A stretch of 64,000 nucleotides of DNA, taken from NCBI GenBank assembly GCA_002437105.1, contig DJOB01000004.1:181496-245495 (forward strand), in the 5' to 3' direction. The notes below the pieces were generated by a model that saw only the letters and a list, made by a program, of their open reading frames with translations, had not been told where the DNA came from and ran no database searches. This document shows, one piece after another, positions 32,703-42,176 of the stretch. This stretch comes from Caryophanales bacterium UBA6449 (GTDB taxonomy: Bacteria; Bacillota_I; Bacilli_A; RFN20; CAG-288). Positions within the stretch are counted from its first letter, which is position 1. The number at the start of each line of letters is the position of its first letter. A program made the position numbers and the translations under genes.

Positions 32703-33690
32703 GATCGCGGTCATCATTCCCTGTCACGATTCTGAGAGATTTCTTGGCAGGACGGCTTCCGCTCTGCTGCATCAGGATTTCGGACTTCCCTATCGCCTGA
32801 TCTTTGTGAATGATGCGTCGTCTGATAAGACGGCCGATATTTTAAAGTTCATCAAGAGTTACGATCCCGATAAGGTGACCATCATCGATTCCTCTGCTCA
32901 CAATCTGCCGCAGGCTCGCAATGCAGCGATGGATCTGGCGCTGGAATCGCGTTTCGTGTGCTTCTCGGATGCGGACGATGTTCCCCATCCGGATTTTCTC
33001 TCTTCGCTCTACTTTCTGATCAATGGCAGTGGCGCCGATTGCGCCTGCCGGGGATACCGGATCATCGATGAGAATACCGGCAAGGTCAATCGGGCCAAAA
33101 TTCTCGACCTGGCTCAACCTCTGAGCGGATTTAGAGCCGCTTTCGAGATTCTGCGCGATGGACCGGTCAAGGCTTTTGTCTGGTCTAAGATCTTTTCTTC
33201 ATCTCTGCTGAGACGGACACGTATAAGATTCTTACCTGAGCGATTCGTCTATGAGGATCTGGCCTTCTGCTTTCAAACTTTTTTGGCGTCTGATAAGGTT
33301 GCTTTTTCTGATCTTCCAGTTTATGACTACTATATTCATAAAGGTTCTCTTTCTCACACTCCCAATGCTGATGGATTTATGATGCACCTTTGCGCCTATG
33401 CGGCCTGCCGAGCGTACTCCTCATTTTTGATAGGGGAGAAAAAGAGCCTGGACATGTTTAGACGCATGAGGATGAACATGATCTATAAGACCGACTGCGA
33501 CATCCTTACCGCCCGCTCTCTCTATCCAGCGGGTATCAGGCAACCTATGTCTCTCGCGCGCCAGCTCATCAAGCGCATCTGCAATCCAGGATTTAAAGTG
33601 GTCGGAGAACCTTGGGAGCAGTACATTATCGACCTAGGTGTTCTCTCTCATCCGATGTTGGAATCGTTCTCCAATCCCGCCAGTAACTGA
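32689..33690 (+). CDS. Family 2 glycosyltransferase (tandem paralogue)
   Basis: 333 aa, similar throughout to the preceding gene: AVIIPCHDSERFLGR, LIFVNDASSDKT and CFSDADDVPHPDF with the DXD-type centre. Likely acts in the same glycan pathway, adding a different sugar. AAGGA lies 8 bases before ATG 32689. Its 3' end overlaps the convergent thioredoxin-like lipoprotein gene by 43 bases. Confidence 0.86.
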   Translation: MQNSEIAVIIPCHDSERFLGRTASALLHQDFGLPYRLIFVNDASSDKTADILKFIKSYDPDKVTIIDSSAHNLPQARNAAMDLALESRFVCFSDADDVPHPDFLSSLYFLINGSGADCACRGYRIIDENTGKVNRAKILDLAQPLSGFRAAFEILRDGPVKAFVWSKIFSSSLLRRTRIRFLPERFVYEDLAFCFQTFLASDKVAFSDLPVYDYYIHKGSLSHTPNADGFMMHLCAYAACRAYSSFLIGEKKSLDMFRRMRMNMIYKTDCDILTARSLYPAGIRQPMSLARQLIKRICNPGFKVVGEPWEQYIIDLGVLSHPMLESFSNPASN

Positions 33691-34148
33691 GTCAGCAGCT
33701 TTTCTGCTCCCCTCTTCTCCTTCGGAAGACCTGTCTTTGAAAATACGGGTTGGCCCTCCTTGAAGGAGGAGATTTGTGGTACATAGAGCTTTTTATTTAT
33801 ATACGAGATATCCGTTTCCGCGATGGCCGGCAAAAGGATTTGAAACCATTCATCTATCTCCTCTCTGACTTCTGCTGTATCCACGGTGAATAGGAGAGGG
33901 CTGGTATCCTGGGCCCACCTCTCGGCTGCTAAGGCTTCAAAGATCGGTAGGGATAAGGAGCAGTAGCGGCAGGTCGGCCGATGCCAGATCAGGATAAAAG
34001 TCTGCTTCTCCTGCATCATGTTTTCGAGTTGGACCGCCCCTATCGCAAACGGCTTCTCCACGGGAAGGGTAGAAGCCTGGTCGGTCGCTCGGCAGGCCGA
34101 CAGGACGAGGGTGAATAGCGCGGTCACAGGTAATAATCTCGGTTTCAA
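33648..34148 (-). CDS. Thioredoxin-fold lipoprotein
   Basis: 166 aa. Signal peptide with lipobox LVLSAC (Cys about 19), then a thioredoxin-like domain with the redox pair PTCRYC (about residues 59-64) and strand LLFTVDTAEV. The outward location suggests thiol exchange in extracytoplasmic proteins. The start is TTG 34148, decided by GGAGGTG six bases upstream. The gene faces the glycosyltransferase pair and overlaps it. Confidence 0.75.
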   Translation of the reverse strand: MKPRLLPVTALFTLVLSACRATDQASTLPVEKPFAIGAVQLENMMQEKQTFILIWHRPTCRYCSLSLPIFEALAAERWAQDTSPLLFTVDTAEVREEIDEWFQILLPAIAETDISYINKKLYVPQISSFKEGQPVFSKTGLPKEKRGAEKLLTQLLAGLENDSNIG

Positions 34149-34170
34149 TGAGTCACCTCCGCTCTATCTA

Positions 34171-34200
34171 TGTACAAAAATCTGCTTTCTGCTCTAGAAT
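34171..34200 (+). promoter_or_regulatory. Possible promoter of the 217-aa gene
   Basis: TGTACA (34171-34176), 18-base spacer, TAGAAT (34195-34200), 20 bases before the start codon. Confidence 0.4.
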
Positions 34201-34220
34201 TTCGAGCGTGGAGGTCTGAT

Positions 34221-34874
34221 ATGACCAGGTTTGAATGCTATCTCAATCTCTATTCGGCTATCTGTTTTTCGAGTCAGAATGGTGCTGATCACGATCTGGC
34301 GTGGCTGGCGGAGGATATGAATCCCTTCTGGTATGGAACCGAGGATTCCAAGGATATTTATATCTATCAGCGGTTCTCTGAACTCTGGCTGAGATTTGGC
34401 AGCATCTACACCTCGCGCGACGAGAACGGCGGTTTGACCTTCGGGAAGGCTTTCTTCTCTGAACTCTCCCAGCAGGATCCGAGATTTGTCGCGGGTGCGA
34501 AAGCGATAGCAGCGATCAGTCAGGAGGATTGGGATGGTATCTGCCGCAACAATGCGGCGATGGGTACCTACATGCTTACCTATTACCTTCTAAAGAAACA
34601 TTCTGAGGGGCGAGCCCTAAAGGCGATCGAGGGGATGGATCCCTTCACCGCTGAGGCGGGTAATCTGTCGCAGGATCCCCGCTACGGTCAGAAGTATATG
34701 GAGGTCTACTCCCGTCAGGTGAGGCCGCTGGAGATCGACTACAATCTCGCTCAGGAGTATGTCTCGCTCCTGGGTGATCCCGATCTCCTCTCAGTATTCC
34801 ATACCATCACGCGGGACGAGTGGGAAAAGACGAGGGCGGATGAGCCGATCGCCTTTAGAACAACGGCAAATTGA
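34221..34874 (+). CDS. Protein of unknown function
   Basis: 217 aa, soluble, mostly helical, rich in aromatic residues (LAWLAEDMNPFWYGTED, QRFSELWLRFG). No signal peptide, membrane helix or known motif is seen. ATG 34221 has GGAGG 7 bases upstream; a start at 34170 falls in the promoter. A DJ-1-family gene follows 33 bases later and may be co-transcribed. Confidence 0.68.
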   Translation: MTRFECYLNLYSAICFSSQNGADHDLAWLAEDMNPFWYGTEDSKDIYIYQRFSELWLRFGSIYTSRDENGGLTFGKAFFSELSQQDPRFVAGAKAIAAISQEDWDGICRNNAAMGTYMLTYYLLKKHSEGRALKAIEGMDPFTAEAGNLSQDPRYGQKYMEVYSRQVRPLEIDYNLAQEYVSLLGDPDLLSVFHTITRDEWEKTRADEPIAFRTTAN

Positions 34875-34907
34875 TGGGGTAGAATATCTCTAGGAGGTGT
34901 GAAAAGT

Positions 34908-35495
34908 ATGGCGAATAGGCGAGCACTGTTTTTAGCGGCGACGGGTTTCGAGGATATCGAGTATGCGGCGACGCGCGATATCCTGCGTCGAGCGGGGATC
35001 GAGACGGTGACGGCGGATTGCCGCTTAGAGCCTTCCTCGGCTCCCATCCTCGGTCGAGAGAAGCTGGAGATCGTCGATAAGGTGCTGCTGAGGGATGTCG
35101 ATCTGAGCGCCTTTGATATCCTGGTCATCCCTGGCGGTGGACACTACCAGATCCTCGAGCGGAATCCTCTGGTCATCGCAGCGATCCAGTATTTCGCTGC
35201 GCGCGCGGACAAGTACCTCTGCTGCATCTGCGCGGCTCCCACTATTCTGGGGCACCTGGGGCTTTTGAAGGACCGGGATTATACCTGCTTCCCCACTATG
35301 GACGAGAAGGCGTTCCAGGGTCGCTTCCACTTGGATTACTCCGTCATCGATGGACACCTTGTCACGGGTCAGGGCCCCGCGGCGTCTATCCAATTCGGTC
35401 TGGCGATCGTCAAGGCGGTCCTCGGTAAGGAGGCTTGCCTCGAGGTGGGGAGACATATGTTCTTCAAGGGCATAGAGGAGCTGGCGGGTGAGTAG
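34908..35495 (+). CDS. DJ-1/PfpI-family protein
   Basis: 195 aa of the class I glutamine amidotransferase-like DJ-1/PfpI superfamily. The nucleophile-elbow cysteine lies in the CCICAAPTILG stretch (about residue 105), the upstream glutamate in GFEDIEYAAT, and FDILVIPGGGHYQIL is the flavodoxin-like strand. Members act as deglycase, chaperone or oxidative-stress proteins, with function in this case unknown. AGGAGG lies 10 bases before ATG 34908. Its stop overlaps a small membrane-protein gene. Confidence 0.88.
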   Translation: MANRRALFLAATGFEDIEYAATRDILRRAGIETVTADCRLEPSSAPILGREKLEIVDKVLLRDVDLSAFDILVIPGGGHYQILERNPLVIAAIQYFAARADKYLCCICAAPTILGHLGLLKDRDYTCFPTMDEKAFQGRFHLDYSVIDGHLVTGQGPAASIQFGLAIVKAVLGKEACLEVGRHMFFKGIEELAGE

Positions 35496-35619
35496 GAAGA
35501 CCACCCCTCAGGTCTCGTATCGGGTCTCTAGGATCGTTATTAGCCTCCTGATGATCGGTGTTCCCCTTCTCATCCTGGTCGCCACCATCGTCATCTATAT
35601 GGGAGTCCTGAAGTTCTGA
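35488..35619 (+). CDS. Small single-helix membrane protein (43 aa)
   Basis: 43 aa beginning at GTG 35488 with a basic N-terminus (SRKTTPQ) and one strongly hydrophobic helix (about residues 16-38). The start overlaps the DJ-1 stop by 8 bases (GTGAGTAG) and has AGAGGAG 8 bases upstream, so it looks translationally coupled. It ends just before a terminator. Function unknown. Confidence 0.55.
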   Translation: MSRKTTPQVSYRVSRIVISLLMIGVPLLILVATIVIYMGVLKF

Positions 35620-35626
35620 GCCTAAA

Positions 35627-35666
35627 AAAAGAGCGCGGCAGCGGAAATAGCTGCGGGCGCTCTTTT
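35627..35666. terminator. Bidirectional terminator
   Basis: Ten-base stem AAAAGAGCGC/GCGCTCTTTT (35627-35636, 35657-35666) with an inner GCAGC/GCTGC stem. It serves the DJ-1 unit and the convergent thioredoxin gene. Confidence 0.85.
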
Positions 35667-35679
35667 CTCTTGTAGGAAA

Positions 35680-36030
35680 CTACTTGTTGAGCTTGAAGGT
35701 GGCGTCGAGGATGTCCATGAAGTCGTCCTGGGGACGGGAGCCCAGCAGGAAATCCTCCTGGCCCTCGGAAGTGGTGACCTGAACCTTCTTTCCATCGATG
35801 TAGAAGAACATAGCGGGGATCGAGGAGATGTGGAACTCGTGGGCGAGGTCGGGATGCTTATCGACATCGACGGACAGGAAGGTCACGGTAGGATAGTCGC
35901 CTTCGATGCTCTCCATGATCTTGCCCATCATGCGGCAGGGTCCACACCAGGTCGCATTGAAATCGACTACGACATTGCCCTTGGCGATGATATCTTTGAA
36001 TTCGGAATCGTTCTCTAGAACTTTAACCAT
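35680..36030 (-). CDS. trxA: Thioredoxin
   Basis: 116 aa. Active site WCGPC in VVVDFNATWCGPCRMM, the cis-proline SSIPAMFFY and strand FLSVDVDKH define a thioredoxin that reduces cytosolic disulfides. A loop after residue 80 (EGQEDFLLGSRPQ) is longer than in standard thioredoxins. ATG 36030 has AGGAGG 8 bases upstream; a start nine codons earlier includes that site. Confidence 0.94.
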   Translation of the reverse strand: MVKVLENDSEFKDIIAKGNVVVDFNATWCGPCRMMGKIMESIEGDYPTVTFLSVDVDKHPDLAHEFHISSIPAMFFYIDGKKVQVTTSEGQEDFLLGSRPQDDFMDILDATFKLNK

Positions 36031-36099
36031 CGGATTTTCCTCCTTGAAATGCGGCATGATTATAGTATCGAATATCGGATCGCTTCTAGTTTGATGCTC

Positions 36100-37023
36100 T
36101 CAGACTGCGAGGGAGATCAGGTACAGGAGAATCAGGTGGGCGGGATAGAAGAGGTAGAGGGAGTAGCGGACGGGGCGGCTGGTGGTGCCCGCTCTACCAT
36201 CGTAGAAGAGGAGAGGAATGATGGCGAACATGGACCAGCTCTCGAGGGGCCAGGAGATACCGGGTTCGAGGGGGAATCCTGGACCGAGCGTCGAGTAGAG
36301 GATCTGGAAGAAGGCTCCCAGGACGATGAGGGCGAGAGCGACGGCGATATTCAGCGTCGATCGGAGCTTGAGGTTAGCGTAGGTCAACACGTCTAGATTC
36401 AGCCGCTGCGCGTGGTATTTGAGATATCTATATCCCAGTTCGTAAGCCCCATAGAAGATCAGAAACATCAGCAGACCATAGGTGCCATAATCGGAGGCGA
36501 TGCCGAAGGGGATGATCGCCAGCGGGGAGGAGGCTCCCAACCGGTAGGCGGTGAAGTCGGAGAGCACGAGGTAGGCTATAGGTAGCGGGATGAGCAGCGT
36601 GAAAGGGTCGTTGCGCCGGATCAGATAGATCACCAGGGTGCCTAAGGCGAGGTCGGTGAAGACGTTGCCCGGTGTCAGGTTGGTCGCTCCAGCCCCGTAG
36701 TAGACACCATAGCAGAAGGCGTCTAGGAGGATGGCCATCAACAGGAGCCGGAGGAAGTACTTCAGGTAATCGTGGGTGTGGTAGACCCCCTCTAGCGCCA
36801 GAAAGACGAAGATGGGGAAGGCGGCACGACCGGTAGCGCGGAGCGCTTCGTATATCAGCGGCTGGGCCGTGGGGGAGAAGAAGATCAGACCGATGTGGTC
36901 GATCAGAGTCAGGATGAATCCGATGATCTTCAGAGCGAGTCCATTCAGCATCCGGTGCTCGTAGTAGGCTCCTCTGACTAGCGCGTTCGATAGCGCTCCA
37001 GGTATATCGCTCGGGTTTGCCAT
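36100..37023 (-). CDS. TraX-family membrane protein
   Basis: 307 aa with about nine membrane helices. The LALKIIGFILTLIDHIGLIF and GRAAFPIFVFLALEGVYHT stretches are typical of TraX proteins, named from F-plasmid pilin acetylation and widespread in Bacillota as putative acyltransferases of unknown substrate. It starts 2 bases after the end of the CPBP gene, so the two form an operon. Confidence 0.85.
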   Translation of the reverse strand: MANPSDIPGALSNALVRGAYYEHRMLNGLALKIIGFILTLIDHIGLIFFSPTAQPLIYEALRATGRAAFPIFVFLALEGVYHTHDYLKYFLRLLLMAILLDAFCYGVYYGAGATNLTPGNVFTDLALGTLVIYLIRRNDPFTLLIPLPIAYLVLSDFTAYRLGASSPLAIIPFGIASDYGTYGLLMFLIFYGAYELGYRYLKYHAQRLNLDVLTYANLKLRSTLNIAVALALIVLGAFFQILYSTLGPGFPLEPGISWPLESWSMFAIIPLLFYDGRAGTTSRPVRYSLYLFYPAHLILLYLISLAV

Positions 37024-37025
37024 CG

Positions 37026-37829
37026 CTAGATCATCCCTATGAAGGCGATCAGGTTATTCAGGGAGTGGAGGGCGACCGAGAGGTAGAGAGAGCCGGAGGC
37101 CAGATAGCAGCCGGCGAGGGCGGCACCGGATATGACATATGCGGGAAGGTTGAGTAGCTCGCGGTAGAGAGGATAGAAATCTCCTTGAGTGGCAGAGAGG
37201 ATGCTACCTTGGAAATCAAAGTGGATAAGGCCGAAGATCAAGGATGAAATGAGGATGCCAACCAAGGGGTGATAACTCTTTTTAGCCCCAGTGAATCCTC
37301 CCGCGCAGGCGTTGGTCAACCCGCCTCGATAGGTGATCTCCTCGATGAGGGGGGCCAGGAGCACGGTCATGATGAACAGCGGTATGGGGAAGCTGCTCCC
37401 TAAGGTGACCAGGGTGCTCTGGTTCGTATTGGTGCTTATCCAAGGTATCAGCTCGATCAGTCCGGAATATAGCACTCCGACTAGATAGATGATGATGAAT
37501 ACGGAGATGCCTTGGGATATCCCTCGCGGTTTTCGGTGAAGCGAGCTGCCGGGTTTCAGACTCTGTCTGATCCCTGAACCGAAAGGGCTGATCAAGTAGA
37601 GCCAGAAGACTAGACCGAGCAGGGCGTAGGAAGCCAGGTTGACTCCCATGGCCAGCTGCCCCTCGTTTATCGCTCCAATCGCAAAGGCGGGTTCCATGAT
37701 CAGCTGGAGCAGCAGCGCGCAGACCTGCAGCCCGAGAAAGCCCAAAAGAAAGAGGGTCATCTCCTGTGCGAGACTGGCTTTGGCACCGATATCCGTCCGG
37801 TCTTTGAAGATCTCTTTAATTTTTTCCAT
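37026..37829 (-). CDS. CPBP-family intramembrane protease (Abi/Rce1-like)
   Basis: 267 aa with about eight membrane helices. The CPBP motifs are visible: EEITYRGGL (EExxxR), FGLIHFDF (FxxxH) and the final LHSLNN (HxxxN). These residues form the glutamate/histidine centre of intramembrane proteases that process prenylated or small peptides, and in some lactobacilli protect against bacteriocins. The ribosome site before ATG 37829 is weak. Confidence 0.88.
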   Translation of the reverse strand: MEKIKEIFKDRTDIGAKASLAQEMTLFLLGFLGLQVCALLLQLIMEPAFAIGAINEGQLAMGVNLASYALLGLVFWLYLISPFGSGIRQSLKPGSSLHRKPRGISQGISVFIIIYLVGVLYSGLIELIPWISTNTNQSTLVTLGSSFPIPLFIMTVLLAPLIEEITYRGGLTNACAGGFTGAKKSYHPLVGILISSLIFGLIHFDFQGSILSATQGDFYPLYRELLNLPAYVISGAALAGCYLASGSLYLSVALHSLNNLIAFIGMI

Positions 37830-37935
37830 GCGCGAATGATTTTATCATCCTGTGATGCGCTTAAGGCTTGAAGCATTCTTGTAAATTGCTTTATATAAAT
37901 AAGGTAAAATCATTACTCGAGTGAGGTGACGCGCG

Positions 37936-40900
37936 ATGGATGTAGAACTGATCTGCAATATCGTTTTCGGGGTGAGTGTGGGTCTGATTGTCCTCTTCGC
38001 CGTGATCGGCGCGGTGAAAGGCGTCTGGAAAGCCACTTTCGCGATGTTTATCCAGCTGGCGATGATGGTGGTGGCCATCTTCGTTTCACCGGTGTTGGGC
38101 AAGTCGATAGGAAGCATCGACCTGAGCCGCTTGAAACTCAGCCCCTTTCAGGTGAATGGGACCACTGTTCAGGTCACCAGCGTCCGGCAGACGATCTGCG
38201 ATGCGCTGACTGCTTCCGGCGTGATCAATCCGGTCCAGGGACAGACCATCTATCAGGCTGCGCTCGCCGTGACCGATATCGTTCTCGCCCTCGCCTGCTA
38301 CCTCGTGCTCTGCCTGTTTTCGATACTCTTCTCTTGGTTGCTCGCCTCGCTGCTCTATCACACTCTGTTCAAGTGGTTCATCCCTAAGCGCCTGCGGGAG
38401 AAGCACCCGGTTCATCCTCTCGGAGCGCTGGCGGGAGCGGTGATGGGCGTGTGCGCTTCCACCCTAGCGATCGCTCCTCTCAGCTCGCTGGTCGATTTCA
38501 CCCAGGACAATCGCGCGGCGGTGCAGAACCTCGAGGATCGCGATTACCTTCCTGAGGAGGTCGGCGGCTACCTCGACGCGGTCGGCTCTTCCGCTTACGG
38601 ACAGGGCTGGATGGGTGCTCTTCCGAACCTCATGATGAATGCGGCCACCTCGGTGGATTTCAATGGCTCGAAGGTGTCGGCCTCCGATCTGCTGAACCTG
38701 ATCTCGGGCGTCTCCGGTCCCTTTACCGCCTCCTTGAACTCCAAGGATGACGGGGATGTCTTCAACTATACCGTGCTCATGTCTCCCAGCCAGACGGTCG
38801 ATGCTCTCCTCGATTCCTTCGCCCAGTCCAACCTCATCGTCAATCTCATGCCCGCCATCTGTCAGATCGCCATCAACTATGTGGCGGCGGATAGCCCCAT
38901 CGACCTCTCGGGACTCCGCTTCAGCAACATCGACTATTCCAGCGATATCACGGCTCTGAAGGATGCCTATCAGTCGCTCTACAGCACCGGTCTTCTGGAT
39001 GGTGTCGACTTCTCGACCGGTAAGGTCGAGATCTCCTTCACGCAGGAGGATCGGGCTGCCGTGCTCTCGGCGCTCAAGACTTTCGGCAGTATGCGAGTCG
39101 TCTCGCAGAATATGCCGGATCTCCTCGTGGCTAGCGCGGCTCTCGTCACCAAGTCGACGGGCTATTCGCTCCTCTCGCTGGATCGCAGCAAGTACGCCGA
39201 TATCGACTGGGGCGAGGAGCTGAACACCCTCGGTTCAGTCGCTTTCGATCTGGCGGCGGCAGCCGGGGTCGATCTCTCGACCGATCTGTTCCAGCCTGCC
39301 GAAGACGGTTCGACCACCCTGATCGACAAGATCATGGCGGGCCTCAATAAGCCCGATAGTGCGACTCATCTCAAAGAGGCGCTCATCGGAGACCAGCAGG
39401 GCAAGAAGGGCTTGCTCGATATGTCCATCTTCGACCGTCGTGTCCTCGATACCGACCAGCTCAATGCCTACCTCTTCTCCTCGGTCAAAGGGCTTTCTAA
39501 CTTCGTCGATTCCAAGCAGTTCTCCAGTCTGCTCAACAGCCTGAATCCGGCGAGTCTCAAATCCGATGTGGGCATCATCGTCGATATTCTCCCCGACCTC
39601 ATGGGTGTGGCTGACCTCTCGCACGAGATGACCGGAACCTGGAACCAATTGAAGATCGACTTCAGCAATGAGGAGCAGGTCGGATACCTCAAGAACGTCA
39701 TCCGCAAGGCGAAGGATTCCCAGATCGTATCCGACCTTTTGCCCGTGGCGTTGAACAAGGCTTTCCCCTCCCTTTTGGAGCAGAACCTCGGATCCTCGAG
39801 CTTCCTCGGCCTCAGCGCGACCAGCTTCGATCTGTCCGGCGGACCCGAGTTCTTCGACGACATGGTCAGCTTCCTGGATGCGGTCCCTTCCATCCTCTCC
39901 CTGACGGAGAGCCTCAAAGACTCGGGCGACAGCGCGGTGGATAAGATCCGCAATATCGATCCGGATGATTTCTCGAAGGTCCTGAAGACCATCGTGAACT
40001 CGAAGGTCTTCAATCCCGATCGAGTCATCGATGGTAAGACCGCCTCTAACACCAATCTCGTCACGCTGATCCGCAATCTGATCGACACCTATCATCTCTC
40101 TGACCTCGGGTTCCATCTGTCGGACGAGGTCGCCGATATCGATTGGGACCAGGAGGTCGATAGGCTGACCGATATCCTTCGGACCCTCAAGGATCATCTG
40201 GATGTCTTTGGTGCCGATGGGAAGTTCAACGCCGACAAGCTGGATTCGCAGGGGATCGAGCAGGTGGTGACGGCGGTGAGCCGCAGCCAGCTGCTCAGCC
40301 CGTCCCTCCCCGATTTCCTCGACGAACAGATAGGCGAGCGGGCTCGTGAATTCGGACTGCTGCTCCAGTTCGACCAGATTACCGATTGGGTGGCGGCAGC
40401 GACTTCCCTGGGCGATATCTGGGATCTCGTCTCTCCCCTCATCGGTCGCGACCTGACGGCGGATACGCCTATCGATTTCAACTATCTGAATGCGCTGATC
40501 GTCTCTGCTTATGAGGCGCCCTTCATCCCCAGAAAAGCGGTCGATGCGGCGGGACACTACTACAGTCCGCTAGGATTCTTCATCTACAGCCTGGTGGGGA
40601 GGACGGGCATCCTGAAGAGCTTCCAGATCGCTCCGGATGTCACGGCCTTCTGGGATGTCGATCCGGTGACGGGTGACAGCAAGGGCTGGAATTGGGTCGG
40701 GGAGACCGCGACCCAGCAGGTCACCATCCCGGTCGTCGAGAAGACGGTGACAGCTAAGGTCGCTACCTCGGGTGAGATCTTCGAACTCGTCGAGGCGATC
40801 CAGCAGGTTCAGTCTTTGGATCTGGATAAGTTTGGACAGGCGGGTGGCGTCTCCGCCGATGAGCTGAACAATGCTCTCATGGCTTTGGATGATTCGCAGA

Positions 40901-42153
40901 TCGGTCGGTCGCTCCTGCCTGCGATCGCCTATCGGGGACTGTCCAACATGAGCGATATTCAGATTGAAGACGGCATCTCCATCTCGTTCCAGGATATCAA
41001 TCTCGACGTGTTGTCCACGCTTTCGGACAGCGAGAGGCGAGATGAGCTCAAGGGTATCGTCGAGCTCTATCGCTACGAGGTGGAAGGGGATCTGTCCCAT
41101 GAGTTGACGGTCGATTCTCTGACCCACTGGTCCGAGGCGACCAAGGTGACGAGCGGTTCCCTGAATGCCGATGGTACCCCCATGTATCTAACTCTGAAGC
41201 AGGTGGTACAGCACATCTTCGATATCGCCTTCAAGAGCCTGCTCTTCACGACGGTCCGGTCGGGACGGAAGTACAGTTTTACCTCCGAGTTGATTGCGGC
41301 TCTCTACACCGTTACGAAAGCGGGTCAGGTCGCCTATGGTTACGGTTCGGCTGACCTGCCCAGCGATTCGCCCGTGCCCGGGAATATCTTCCGCGATCTG
41401 AGAGCGCGGGCCACGGCTCTGACGGCTGAGCAGCTGGCGAAGGAAGAGACGATCATCCTGAATTTTATCGAGGCGGTCCAGACCACCGATAGCTTCGACC
41501 TGATGGAGATGAGCAAGGATCCTGCCTCCTATATCAACGCCGGCAATATCGAAGTGGTCATGGATCAGGTGATGGTTCCGGTGCTGACGGACCTGCTCGA
41601 TTCGATGCTGGTCAGCGATGCGGCGGTCGGATTCCTGAATATCATCCTGAATAGCTCCGGATTGATAGATCTGGTGGAGAAGATCAATTCCGATGTGGAT
41701 TCATCCCTGTTCGCCCAGTCTATAGATGTGAAGAGTTTCGGTCTGAATAAGGCTCAACTGCAAACGGAGCTCGCCGCGGAGGTCGCGATGTTCAAGAAGC
41801 TCCTTCAGATCTCGAATGCGGATAGCCTGAGCAACATCTTCGTCTGCATGGTCGACTCCTTCGTCGGCGATTACAGCACGTCGCTAGTCAAATTCCAGGA
41901 GGTGCGAACCGCCATCAAGGAAGTCAAGGCGCTCGCTGGAATCAGGGGCTGGTTGTTCCGTGGTCTCTACAGGCAGGCTAAGATCACCCAGACGGTCGCG
42001 GGTCAGACCATCCAGCTGGATCTCTATACCTACATGATCGTGCCTGAGCGGGCGCGGCTGGGATTCGATGAGACTTCCGATCCCTACTGTGTCAACACGG
42101 TTGAGGATCTGGTCTTCAATCGCGGTAAGGTCATTACCGATTCGCTCGGATGA
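37936..42153 (+). CDS. Giant CvpA-like membrane protein with repeated helical modules
   Basis: 1405 aa. The first ~185 residues hold four hydrophobic helices arranged as in CvpA (VKGVWKATFAMF and then the AVTDIVLALACYLVLCLFSI and ALAGAVMGVCASTLAIAP helices). The remaining ~1200 residues are hydrophilic, acidic and helical, with no membrane helix, and carry at least seven copies of a short motif, Ser-x-hydrophobic-x-x-x-x-[Leu/Met]-Pro, at about residues 219, 298, 386, 595, 784, 987 and 1223; the central copies are ~200 residues apart. DIDW followed by an acidic residue and Leu recurs between copies. GAGGTGA precedes ATG 37936. Probably a surface-exposed protein; function unknown. Confidence 0.75.
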   Translation: MDVELICNIVFGVSVGLIVLFAVIGAVKGVWKATFAMFIQLAMMVVAIFVSPVLGKSIGSIDLSRLKLSPFQVNGTTVQVTSVRQTICDALTASGVINPVQGQTIYQAALAVTDIVLALACYLVLCLFSILFSWLLASLLYHTLFKWFIPKRLREKHPVHPLGALAGAVMGVCASTLAIAPLSSLVDFTQDNRAAVQNLEDRDYLPEEVGGYLDAVGSSAYGQGWMGALPNLMMNAATSVDFNGSKVSASDLLNLISGVSGPFTASLNSKDDGDVFNYTVLMSPSQTVDALLDSFAQSNLIVNLMPAICQIAINYVAADSPIDLSGLRFSNIDYSSDITALKDAYQSLYSTGLLDGVDFSTGKVEISFTQEDRAAVLSALKTFGSMRVVSQNMPDLLVASAALVTKSTGYSLLSLDRSKYADIDWGEELNTLGSVAFDLAAAAGVDLSTDLFQPAEDGSTTLIDKIMAGLNKPDSATHLKEALIGDQQGKKGLLDMSIFDRRVLDTDQLNAYLFSSVKGLSNFVDSKQFSSLLNSLNPASLKSDVGIIVDILPDLMGVADLSHEMTGTWNQLKIDFSNEEQVGYLKNVIRKAKDSQIVSDLLPVALNKAFPSLLEQNLGSSSFLGLSATSFDLSGGPEFFDDMVSFLDAVPSILSLTESLKDSGDSAVDKIRNIDPDDFSKVLKTIVNSKVFNPDRVIDGKTASNTNLVTLIRNLIDTYHLSDLGFHLSDEVADIDWDQEVDRLTDILRTLKDHLDVFGADGKFNADKLDSQGIEQVVTAVSRSQLLSPSLPDFLDEQIGERAREFGLLLQFDQITDWVAAATSLGDIWDLVSPLIGRDLTADTPIDFNYLNALIVSAYEAPFIPRKAVDAAGHYYSPLGFFIYSLVGRTGILKSFQIAPDVTAFWDVDPVTGDSKGWNWVGETATQQVTIPVVEKTVTAKVATSGEIFELVEAIQQVQSLDLDKFGQAGGVSADELNNALMALDDSQIGRSLLPAIAYRGLSNMSDIQIEDGISISFQDINLDVLSTLSDSERRDELKGIVELYRYEVEGDLSHELTVDSLTHWSEATKVTSGSLNADGTPMYLTLKQVVQHIFDIAFKSLLFTTVRSGRKYSFTSELIAALYTVTKAGQVAYGYGSADLPSDSPVPGNIFRDLRARATALTAEQLAKEETIILNFIEAVQTTDSFDLMEMSKDPASYINAGNIEVVMDQVMVPVLTDLLDSMLVSDAAVGFLNIILNSSGLIDLVEKINSDVDSSLFAQSIDVKSFGLNKAQLQTELAAEVAMFKKLLQISNADSLSNIFVCMVDSFVGDYSTSLVKFQEVRTAIKEVKALAGIRGWLFRGLYRQAKITQTVAGQTIQLDLYTYMIVPERARLGFDETSDPYCVNTVEDLVFNRGKVITDSLG

Positions 42154-42176
42154 GCGAGATTCGAGGAGGGGTGCCG

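Noticed and set aside
39235..40557. Long minus-strand frame (440 codons) opposite the giant repeat protein
   Set aside because: Shadow frame with Glu/Arg/Ile-biased composition and no ribosome site; the plus strand is the real gene.
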